The position numbers and the translations under genes were made by a program. Positions 24,561-35,868 of a DNA stretch of 64,000 nucleotides are shown here, piece after piece. Each line of letters begins with the position of its first letter. The first letter of the stretch is position 1. Below the pieces are notes generated by a model. The model ran no database searches. It saw only the letters and a program-made list of their open reading frames with translations, and was not told the origin of the DNA. Source of the DNA: Cinnamomum chago (taxonomy: Eukaryota > Streptophyta > Magnoliopsida > Laurales > Lauraceae); contig CP142461.1 in assembly GCA_038049695.1 (NCBI GenBank), forward strand, positions 25,675,001 through 25,739,000, read 5' to 3'.

Positions 24561-27500
24561 TCGGGGCGTAAAACTAGAGTACAACACTTGAAACCTTATT
24601 TTCTATTAAAGCTCGATCCTAGAGTTCTCTAAAAGGAGTATTTGCACCGAGGGTCGCATGAAACACATAGTATAGTCAACAATTTCGCATAGATACATTG
24701 ATTGTGTTTTCGTGCAGAGGTTTCGTACAACGCGCTCGAAGTTCTAGTTTTAGCCGTTTCAATCGTAAAACTTCCTACAGTATTTCCCAAACCCAAGATT
24801 CACCCGAAACCCATTTCAAACCGAAAAGAATCTCGAAATAACCTATAATGCGCAACGCAGCCCAGAATCTCTTCAATTGGATTTCGAGGCGTAAGACTAG
24901 AGTACGACACTTGAAACCCTTTTTTCTTTTAAAACTCGATCGCGGAGTTTTCTAGAAGGAGTATTTGGACTGAGGGTCGCATGAAACACATAGTAGAGTC
25001 AAAAACTTCGTAAAGCTACATTGATTGAGTTTTCATACAGAAGTTCTGTACGATGCTTCCGAAGTTCGACTTTTAGCGTTTTCTAGAGGCAGAACTCCCT
25101 GAAGTGTTTACCAAACCCAAGATTCACCCGAAACCCGTTTCAAACCGAAATGAATCTCGAAATAACCTACAATGCGCAACTCAGACCACAATCCTTTCAA
25201 TAGGATTTCGAGGCGTAAGACTAGAGTACGGCACTTGAAACTTTATTTTCTATTAAAGCTCGATCCTTGAGTTTTCTAGAAGGAGTATTTGCACCGAGGG
25301 TCGTATGAAACATATAGTATAGTGAACAATTTCGCATAGATACATTGATTGTGTTTTCGTGCAGAGGTTTCGTACAACGCGCCCGAAGTTCGGGTTTTAG
25401 CCTTTTCAGACGTAAGACATCCTGAAGTGTTTACCAAACCCAAGATTCACATGAAACCCGTTTCAAACCGAAAAGAATCTCGAAATAACCTACAATGCGC
25501 ATCTCAGCCAGAATCTCTTCAATTGGATTTCGACGCGTAAGACTAGAGTACGACACTTGAAACCCTATTTCCTATTAAAACCTGATCCTAGAGTTTTCTA
25601 GAAGGAGTATTTCCACCGAGGGTCGCATGAAACACATAGTAGAGTCAACAGTTTCGCATATATACATTGATTGTGTTTTCGTGCAAAGGTTTCGTACAAC
25701 GCGCCTGAAGTTCGGGTTTTAGCGTTTTCAGACGTAAAACTTCATGAAGTGTTTACCAAACCCAAGATTCACCCGACACCAGTTTCAAACCGAAAAGAAT
25801 CTCGAAATAACCTACAGTGCGCATCTCAGCCCAGAATCTCTTCAATTGGATTTCGAGGCGTAAGACTAGAGTACGACACTTGAAACCCTTTTTGCTTTTA
25901 AAAATGGATCCCGTAGTTTTCTAGAAGGAGTATTTGGACCAAGAGTCGCATGAAACACATTGTAGAGTCAACAACTTCGTAAAGCTACATTCTTTGAGTT
26001 TTCATACAAACGTTCCGTATGACGCATCCGAAGTTCGACTTTTAGCCTTTTCAGTCGCAGAACTCCCTGAAGTGTTTACAAAACCCAAGATTCACCCGAA
26101 ACCCGTTTTAAAACGAAAAGAATCTCGAAATAACCTACAATGCGCAACTCAGCCCCGAATCCTTTCAATTGGATTTCGAGGCGTAAGACTAGAGTACGAC
26201 ACTTGAAACCTTATTTTATATTAAAGCTCAATCCTAGAGTTTTCTAGAAGGAGTTTTTGCACCGAGGGTTGCGTGAAACACTTATTATAGTCAACAATTT
26301 CGCATAGATACATTGATTGTGTTTTCAGGCAAAGGTTTCGTACAACGCGCCCGAAGTTCGGGTTTAGCCTTTTCAGACGTAAAACTTCCTGAAGTGTTTA
26401 CCAAACCCAAGATTCACATGTAACCCGTTTCAAACCGAAAAGAATCTCGAAATAACCTACAATGCGCAACTCAGTCCAGAATCCTTTCAATTGGATTTCG
26501 AGGCGTAAGACTAGAGTACGACACTTGAAATCTTATTTCCTATTAACGCCCGATCCTAGAGTTTTCTAGAAGGAGTATTTTTACCGAGGGTCGTATGAAA
26601 CACATAGTATAGTCAACAATTTCGCTTAGATACAATGATTGTGTTTTCGTGCAGAGGTTTCGTACAACGCGCCCGAAGTTCGGGTTTTAGCCTTTTTACA
26701 CGTAAAACTTCCTAAAGCGTTTACCAAACCCAAGATTCACCCGAAACCCGTTTCCAACCGAAAAGAATGTCGAAATAACCTACAGTGCGCATCCCAGCCC
26801 AGAATCTCTTCAATTGGATTTCAAGGCGTAAGACTAGACTACGACACTTAAAACCCTTTTTTCTTTTAAAACTCGATCCCGGAGTTTTCTAGAAGGAGTA
26901 TTTGGACCGAGAGTCGCTTGAAACACATAGTTGAGTCAACAACTTCGTAAAGCTCCATTGATTGAGTTTTCGTACAGAAGTTCCGTACGACTCTTCCGAA
27001 GTTCGACCTTTAGCCTTTTTAGTCGCAGAACTCCCTGAAGTGTTTACCAAACCCAAGATTCACCCGAAACCCGTTTCAAACCGAAATGAATGCCGAAATA
27101 ACCTACAATGCGCAACTCAGCCCAGAATCCTTTCAATTGGATTTCGAGGCGTAAGACTAGAGAACGACACTTGAATCCTTATTTTCTATTAAAGCTCGAT
27201 CTTGGAGTTTTCTAGATGGAGTATTTGCACCGAGAGTCGAATGAAACACATAGTATAGTCAACAATTTAACATAATTACATTGATTGTGTTTTCGTGCAG
27301 AGGTTTCGTACAACTCGCTGAAGTTCGGGTTTTAGCCTTTTCAGACGTAAAACTGCCTGAAGTGTTTACCAAACCCAAGATTCACCCGAAACCCGTTTCA
27401 AACCGAAAAGAATATCGAATTAACCAACAATGCGCATCTCAGCCCAGAATCTTTTCAATTGGATTTCGAGACGTAAGACTAGAGTACGACACTTGAAACC

Positions 27501-27789
27501 CTTTTTTCTTTTAAAACTCGATCCCGGAGTTTTCTAGAAGAGGTATTTGGACCGAGAGTCGCAAGAAACACATACTAGAGTTAACAACTTCGTAAAGCTA
27601 CATTGATTGAGTTTTCCTACAGAAGTTCCGTACGACGCTTCCGAAGTTCGACTTTTTAGCCTTTTCAGTCCCAAAATTCCCTGAAGTGTTTACCAAACCC
27701 AAGATTCACCCGAAAGCATTTTCAAACTGAAAAGAATCTCGAAATAACCTACAAGGCGCAACTCAGCCCAGAATCATTTCAATTGGATT
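24561..27789 (+). repeat. HOR unit 8 (10-mer, 3229 bp)
   Basis: Third 10-mer with the tagged M9 (actcgctgaag). It has the long M4 and the C form of M2, as in unit 4. A private change is ccgaaatgaatgccg in M8. It closes the third copy of the super-repeat. Confidence 0.96.
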
Positions 27790-30700
27790 TCGGGGCGTAA
27801 AACTAGAGTACAACACTTGAAACCTTATTTTCTATTAAAGCTCGATCCTAGAGTTCTCTAAAAGGAGTATTTGCACCGAGGGTCGCATGAAACACATAGT
27901 ATAGTCAACAATTTCGCATAGATACATTGATTGTGTTTTCGTGCAGAGGTTTCGTACAACGCGCTCGAAGTTCTAGTTTTAGCCGTTTCAATCGTAAAAC
28001 TTCCTACAGTATTTCCCAAACCCAAGATTCACCCGAAACCCATTTCAAACCGAAAAGAATCTCGAAATAACCTATAATGCGCAACGCAGCCCAGAATCTC
28101 TTCAATTGGATTTCGAGGCGTAAGACTAGAGTACGACACTTGAAACCCTTTTTTCTTTTAAAACTCGATCGCGGAGTTTTCTAGAAGGAGTATTTGGACT
28201 GAGGGTTGCATGAAACACATAGTAGAGTCAAAAACTTCGTAAAGCTACATTGATTGAGTTTTCATACAGAAGTTCTGTACGATGCTTCCGAAGTTCGACT
28301 TTTAGCGTTTTCTAGAGGCAGAACTCCCTGAAGTGTTTACCAAACCCAAGATTCACCCGAAACCCGTTTCAAACCGAAATGAATCTCGAAATAACCTACA
28401 ATGCGCAACTCAGACCACAATCCTTTCAATAGGATTTCGAGGCGTAAGACTAGAGTACGGCACTTGAAACTTTATTTTCTATTAAAGCTCGATCCTTGAG
28501 TTTTCTAGAAGGAGTATTTGCACCGAGGGTCGTATGAAACATATAGTATAGTGAACAATTTCGCATAGATACATTGATTGTGTTTTCGTGCAGAGGTTTC
28601 GTACAACGCGCCCGAAGTTCGGGTTTTAGCCTTTTCAGACGTAAGACATCCTGAAGTGTTTACCAAACCCAAGATTCACATGAAACCCGTTTCAAACCGA
28701 AAAGAATCTCGAAATAACCTACAATGCGCATCTCAGCCAGAATCTCTTCAATTGGATTTCGACGCGTAAGACTAGAGTACGACACTTGAAACCCTATTTC
28801 CTATTAAAGCCTGATCCTAGAGTTTTCTAGAAGGAGTATTTCCACCGAGGGTCGCATGAAACACATAGTAGAGTCAACAGTTTCGCATATTACATTGATT
28901 GTGTTTTCGTGCAAAGGTTTCGTACAACGCGCCTGAAGTTCGGGTTTTAGCGTTTTCAGACGTAAAACTTCATGAAGTGTTTACCAAACCCAAGATTCAC
29001 CCGACACCAGTTTCAAACCGAAAAGAATCTCGAAATAACCTACAGTGCGCATCTCAGCCCAGAATCTCTTCAATTGGATTTCGAGGCGTAAGACTAGAGT
29101 ACGACACTTGAAACCCTTTTTGCTTTTAAAAATGGATCCCGTAGTTTTCTAGAAGGAGTATTTGGACCAAGAGTCGCATGAAACACATTGTAGAGTCAAC
29201 AACTTCGTAAAGCTACATTCTTTGAGTTTTCATACAAACGTTCCGTATGACGCATCCGAAGTTCGACTTTTAGCCTTTTCAGTCACAGAACTCCCTGAAG
29301 TGTTTACAAAACCCAAGATTCACCCGAAACCCGTTTTAAAACGAAAAGAATCTCGAAATAACCTACAATGCGCAACTCAGCCCCGAATCCTTTCAATTGG
29401 ATTTCGAGGCGTAAGACTAGAGTACGACACTTGAAACCTTATTTTATATTAAAGCTCAATCCTAGAGTTTTCTAGAAGGAGTTTTTGCACCGAGGGTTGC
29501 GTGAAACACTTATTATAGTCAACAATTTCGCATAGATACATTGATTGTGTTTTCAGGCAAAGGTTTCGTACAACGCGCCCGAAGTTCGGGTTTAGCCTTT
29601 TCAGACGTAAAACTTCCTGAAGTGTTTACCAAACCCAAGATTCACATGTAACCCGTTTCAAACCGAAAAGAATCTCGAAATAACCTACAATGCGCAACTC
29701 AGTCCAGAATCCTTTCAATTGGATTTCGAGGCGTAAGACTAGAGTACGACACTTGAAATCTTATTTCCTATTAACGCCCGATCCTAGAGTTTTCTAGAAG
29801 GAGTATTTTTACCGAGGGTCGTATGAAACACATAGTATAGTCAACAATTTCGCTTAGATACAATGATTGTGTTTTCGTGCAGAGGTTTCGTACAACGCGC
29901 CCGAAGTTCGGGTTTTAGCCTTTTTACACGTAAAACGTCCTAAAGCGTTTACCAAACCCAAGATTCACCCGAAACCCGTTTCCAACCGAAAAGAATGTCG
30001 AAATAACCTACAGTGCGCATCCCAGCCCAGAATCTCTTCAATTGGATTTCAAGGCGTAAGACTAGACTACGACACTTAAAACCCTTTTTTCTTTTAAAAC
30101 TCGATCCCGGAGTTTTCTAGAAGGAGTATTTGGACCGAGAGTCGCTTGAAACACATAGTTGAGTCAACAACTTCGTAAAGCTCCATTGATTGAGTTTTCG
30201 TACAGAAGTTCCGTACGACTCTTCCGAAGTTCGACCTTTAGCCTTTTTAGTCGCAGAACTCCCTGAAGTGTTTACCAAACCCAAGATTCACCCGAAACCC
30301 GTTTCAAACCAAAAAGAATGCCGAAATAACCTACAATGCGCAACTCAGCCCAGAATCCTTTCAATTGGATTTCGAGGCGTAAGACTAGAGAACGACACTT
30401 GAATCCTTATTTTCTATTAAAGCTCGATCCTGGAGTTTTCTAGATGGAGTATTTGCACCGAGAGTCGAATGAAACACATAGTATAGTCAACAATTTAACA
30501 TAAATACATTGATTGTGTTTTCGTGCAGAGGTTTCGTACAACTCGCTCGAAGTTCGGGTTTTAGCCTTTTCAGACGTAAAACTTCCTGAAGTGTTTACCA
30601 AACCCAAGATTCACCCGAAACCCGTTTCAAACCGAAAAGAATATCGAATTAACCAACAATGCGCATCTCAGCCCAGAATCTTTTCAATTGGATTTCGAGA

Positions 30701-31018
30701 CGTAAGACTAGAGTACGACACTTGAAACCCTTTTTTCTTTTAAAACTCGATCCCGGAGTTTTCTAGAAGAGGTATTTGGACCGAGAGTCGCAAGAAACAC
30801 ATACTAGAGTTAACAACTTCGTAAAGCTACATTGATTGAGTTTTCCTACAGAAGTTCCGTACGACGCTTCCGAAGTTCGACTTTTTAGCCTTTTCAGTCC
30901 CAAAATTCCCTGAAGTGTTTACCAAACCCAAGATTCACCCGAAAGCATTTTCAAACTGAAAAGAATCTCGAAATAACCTACAAGGCGCAACTCAGCCCAG
31001 AATCATTTCAATTGGATT
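27790..31018 (+). repeat. HOR unit 9 (10-mer, 3229 bp)
   Basis: Plain 10-mer with untagged M9 and the short M4. Private changes: aaaacgtcctaaag in M7, aaaccaaaaagaatgcc in M8 and cataaatacattg in M9. Confidence 0.96.
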
Positions 31019-34000
31019 TCGGGGCGTAAAACTAGAGTACAACACTTGAAACCTTATTTTCTATTAAAGCTCGATCCTAGAGTTCTCTAAAAGGAGTATT
31101 TGCACCGAGGGTCGCATGAAACACATAGTATAGTCAACAATTTCGCATAGATACATTGATTGTGTTTTCGTGCAGAGGTTTCGTACAACGCGCTCGAAGT
31201 TCTAGTTTTAGCCGTTTCAATCGTAAAACTTCCTACAGTATTTCCCAAACCCAAGATTCACCCGAAACCCATTTCAAACCGAAAAGAATCTCGAAATAAC
31301 CTATAATGCGCAACGCAGCCCAGAATCTCTTCAATTGGATTTCGAGGCGTAAGACTAGAGTACGACACTTGAAACCCTTTTTTCTTTTAAAACTCGATCG
31401 CGGAGTTTTCTAGAAGGAGTATTTGGACTGAGGGTTGCATGAAACACATAGTAGAGTCAAAAACTTCGTAAAGCTACATTGATTGAGTTTTCATACAGAA
31501 GTTCTGTACGATGCTTCCGAAGTTCGACTTTTAGCGTTTTCTAGAGGCAGAACTCCCTGAAGTGTTTACCAAACCCAAGATTCACCCGAAACCCGTTTCA
31601 AACCGAAATGAATCTCGAAATAACCTACAATGCGCAACTCAGACCACAATCCTTTCAATAGGATTTCGAGGCGTAAGACTAGAGTACGGCACTTGAAACT
31701 TTATTTTCTATTAAAGCTCGATCCTTGAGTTTTCTAGAAGGAGTATTTGCACCGAGGGTCATATGAAACATATAGTATAGTGAACAATTTCGCATAGATA
31801 CATTGATTGTGTTTTCGTGCAGAGGTTTCGTACAACGCGCCCGAAGTTCGGGTTTTAGCCTTTTCAGACGTAAGACATCCTGAAGTGTTTACCAAACCCA
31901 AGATTCACATGAAACCCGTTTCAAACCGAAAAGAATCTCGAAATAACCTACAATGCGCATCTCAGCCAGAATCTCTTCAATTGGATTTCGACGCGTAAGA
32001 CTAGAGTACGACACTTGAAACCCTATTTCCTATTAAAGCCTGATCCTAGAGTTTTCTAGAAGGAGTATTTCCACCGAGGGTCGCATGAAACACATAGTAG
32101 AGTCAACAGTTTCGCATATTACATTGATTGTGTTTTCGTGCAAAGGTTTCGTACAACGCGCCTGAAGTTCGGGTTTTAGCGTTTTCAGACGTAAAACTTC
32201 ATGAAGTGTTTACCAAACCCAAGATTCACCCGACACCAGTTTCAAACCGAAAAGAATCTCGAAATAACCTACAGTGCGCATCTCAGCCCAGAATCTCTTC
32301 AATTGGATTTCGAGGCGTAAGACTAGAGTACGACACTTGAAACCCTTTTTGCTTTTAAAAATGGATCCCGTAGTTTTCTAGAAGGAGTATTTGGACCAAG
32401 AGTCGCATGAAACACATTGTAGAGTCAACAACTTCGTAAAGCTACATTCTTTGAGTTTTCATACAAACGTTCCGTATGACGCATCCGAAGTTCGACTTTT
32501 AGCCTTTTCAGTCACAGAACTCCCTGAAGTGTTTACAAAACCCAAGACTCACCCGAAACCCGTTTTAAAACGAAAAGAATCTCGAAATAACCTACAATGC
32601 GCAACTCAGCCCCGAATCCTTTCAATTGGATTTCGAGGCGTAAGACTAGAGTACGACACTTGAAATCTTATTTCCTATTAAAGCCCGATCCTAGAGTTTT
32701 CTAGAAGGAGTTTTTGCACCGAGGGTTGCGTGAAACACTTATTATAGTCAACAATTTCGCATAGATACATTGATTGTGTTTTCAGGCAAAGGTTTCGTAC
32801 AACGCGCCCGAAGTTCGGGTTTAGCCTTTTCAGACGTAAAACTTCCTGAAGTGTTTACCAAACCCAAGATTCACATGTAACCCGTTTCAAACCGAAAAGA
32901 ATCTCGAAATAACCTACAATGCGCAACTCAGTCCAGAATCCTTTCAATTGGATTTCGAGGCGTAAGACTAGAGTACGACACTTGAAATCTTATTTCCTAT
33001 TAACGCCCGATCCTAGAGTTTTCTAGAAGGAGTATTTTTACCGAGGGTCGTATGAAACACATAGTATAGTCAACAATTTCGCTTAGATACAATGATTGTG
33101 TTTTCGTGCAGAGGTTTCGTACAACGCGCCCGAAGTTCGGGTTTTAGCCTTTTTACACGTAAAACTTCCTAAAGCGTTTACCAAACCCAAGATTCACCCG
33201 AAACCCGTTTCCAACCGAAAAGAATGTCGAAATAACCTACAGTGCGCATCCCACCCCAGAATCTCTTCAATTGGATTTCAAGGCGTAAGACTAGACTACG
33301 ACACTTAAAACCCTTTTTTCTTTTAAAACTCGATCCCGGAGTTTTCTAGAAGGAGTATTTGGACCGAGAGTCGCTTGAAACACATAGTTGAGTCAACAAC
33401 TTCGTAAAGCTCCATTGATTGAGTTTTCGTACAGAAGTTCCGTACGACTCTTCCGAAGTTCGACCTTTAGCCTTTTTAGTCGCAGAACTCCCTGAAGTGT
33501 TTACCAAACCCAAGATTCACCCGAAACCCGTTTCAAACCGAAAAGAATGCCGGAATAACCTACAATGCGCAACTCAGCCCAGAATCCTTTCAATTGGATT
33601 TCGAGGCGTAAGACTAGAGAACGACACTTGAATCCTTATTTTCTATTAAAGCTCGATCCTGGAGTTTTCTAGATGGAGTATTTGCACCGAGAGTCGAATG
33701 AAACACATAGTATAGTCAACAATTTAACATAATTACATTGATTGTGTTTTCGTGCAGAGGTTTCGTACAACTCGCTCGAAGTTCGGGTTTTAGCCTTTTC
33801 AGACGTAAAACTTCCTGAAGTGTTTACCAAACCCAAGATTCACCCGAAACCCGTTTCAAACCGAAAAGAATATCGAATTAACCAACAATGCGCATCTCAG
33901 CCCAGAATCTTTTCAATTGGATTTCGAGACGTAAGACTAGAGTACGACACTTGAAACCCTTTTTTCTTTTAAAACTCGATCCCGGAGTTTTCTAGAAGAG

Positions 34001-34252
34001 GTATTTGGACCGAGAGTCGCAAGAAACACATACTAGAGTTAACAACTTCGTAAAGCTACATTGATTGAGTTTTCCTACAGAAGTTCCGTTCCGTACGACG
34101 CTTCCGAAGTTCGACTTTTTAGCCTTTTCAGTCCCAAAATTCCCTGAAGTGTTTACCAAACCCAAGATTCACCCGAAAGCATTTTCAAACTGAAAAGAAT
34201 CTCGAAATAACCTACAAGGCGCAACTCAGCCCAGAATCATTTCAATTGGATT
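31019..34252 (+). repeat. HOR unit 10 (10-mer, 3234 bp)
   Basis: Plain 10-mer with a 5-bp insertion in M10 (ttccgttccgtacg). M7 has catcccaccccag, shared only with unit 12, and M5 has caagactcaccc, a rare change in the otherwise invariant core. M6 begins with M7-like bases at 32664-32691. It is the last unit with the left-hand forms ccttgag (M3) and caatcctttc (M2). Confidence 0.95.
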
Positions 34253-35868
34253 TCGGGGCGTAAAACTAGAGTACAACACTTGAAACCTTATTTTCTATTA
34301 AAGCTCGATCCTAGAGTTCTCTAAAAGGAGTATTTGCACCGAGGGTCGCATGAAACACATAGTATAGTCAACAATTTCGCATAGATACATTGATTGTGTT
34401 TTCGTGCAGAGGTTTCGTACAACGCGCTCGAAGTTCTAGTTTTAGCCATTTCAATCGTAAAACTTCCTACAGTATTTCCCAAACCCAAGATTCACCCGAA
34501 ACCCATTTCAAACCGAAAAGAATCTCGAAATAACCTATAATGCGCAACGCAGCCCAGAATCTCTTCAATTGGATTTCGAGGCGTAAGACTAGAGTACGAC
34601 ACTTGAAACCCTTTTTTCTTTTAAAACTCGATCGCGGAGTTTTCTAGAAGGAGTATTTGGACTGAGGGTTGCATGAAACACATAGTAGAGTCAAAAACTT
34701 CGTAAAGCTACATTGATTGAGTTTTCATACAGAAGTTCTGTACGATGCTTCCGAAGTTCGATTTTTAGCGTTTTCTAGAGGCAGAACTCCCTGAAGTGTT
34801 TACCAAACCCAAGATTCACCCGAAACCCGTTTCAAACCGAAATGAATCTCGAAATAACCTACAATGCGCAACTCAGACCACAATATTTTCAATAGGATTT
34901 CGAGGCGTAAGACTAGAGTACGGCACTTGAAACTTTATTTTCTATTAAAGCTCGATCCTTGATTTTTCTAGAAGGAGTATTTGCACCGAGGGTCGTATGA
35001 AACATATAGTATAGTGAACAATTTCGCATAGATACATTGATTGTGTTTTCGTGCGGAGGTTTCGTACAACGCGCCCGAAGTTCGGGTTTTAGCCTTTTCA
35101 GACGTAAGACATCCTGAAGTGTTTACCAAACCCAAGATTCACATGAAACCCGTTTCAAACCGAAAAGAATCTCGAAATAACCTACAATGCGCATCTCAGC
35201 CAGAATCTCTTCAATTGGATTTCGACGCGTAAGACTAGAGTACGACACTTGAAACCCTGTTTCCTATTAAAGCCTGATCCTAGAGTTTTCTAGAAGGAGT
35301 ATTTCCACCGAGGGTCGCATGAAACACATAGTAGAGTCAACAGTTTCGCATATATACATTGATTGTGTTTTCGTGCAAAGGTTTCGTACAACGCGCCTGA
35401 AGTTCGGGTTTTAGCGTTTTCAGACGTAAAACTTCATGAAGTGTTTACCAAACCCAAGATTCACCCGAAACCCGTTTCAAACCGAAAAGAATATCGAATT
35501 AACCAACAATGCGCATCTCAGCCCAGAATCTTTTCAATTGGATTTCGAGACGTAAGACTAGACTACGGCACTTGAAACCCTTTTTTCTTTTAAAACTCGA
35601 TCCCGGAGTTTTCTAGAAGAGGTATTTGGACCGAGAGTCGCAAGAAACACATACTAGAGTTAACAACTTCGTAAAGCTACATTGATTGAGTTTTCCTACA
35701 GAAGTTCCGTACGACGCTTCCGAAGTTCGACTTTTTAGCCTTTTCAGTCCCAAAATTCCCTGAAGTGTTTACCAAACCCAAGATTCACCCGAAAGCATTT
35801 TCAAACTGAAAAGAATCTCGAAATAACCTACAAGGCGCAACTCAGCCCAGAATCATTTCAATTGGATT
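34253..35868 (+). repeat. HOR unit 11 (5-mer, 1616 bp), product of a five-monomer deletion
   Basis: Order M1, M2, M3, M4/M9 hybrid, M10. Monomers M5-M8 and half each of M4 and M9 are missing relative to a full unit, a loss of five monomers in register. It is also the first unit with the right-hand variants caatattttc in M2 and ccttgat in M3. Several private changes (tttagccatttc, gtgcggagg, accctgtttcc, gactacggcac) suggest it has been less homogenised than its neighbours. Confidence 0.95.
35222..35544 (+). repeat. Hybrid monomer M4/M9
   Basis: The 5' part is M4 (tcgacgcgtaag, tatttccaccgag, gtgcaaagg, acttcatg). The 3' part is M9 (cgaaacccg, gaatatcgaattaacc, cttttcaattgg). The last M4-specific base is 35436 and the first M9-specific base is 35469, so the exchange fell within the 32 identical bases 35437-35468, which contain the invariant core. 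The length stays at 323 bp. Confidence 0.93.

Larger units (their letters stand above)
6461..27789 (+). repeat. Second-order repeat: three tandem 22-monomer blocks of ~7.11 kb
   Basis: Units 3+4, 5+6 and 7+8 form blocks at 6461-13570 (7110 bp), 13571-20679 (7109 bp) and 20680-27789 (7110 bp). Each has a 12-mer with the two hybrids and the 5-bp insertion in M10, followed by a 10-mer with the one-base deletion in M9. No unit outside this span shows the hybrids or the deletion. The simplest reading is that one 12-mer plus 10-mer pair was amplified to three copies after the 12-mer had formed. Confidence 0.93.
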
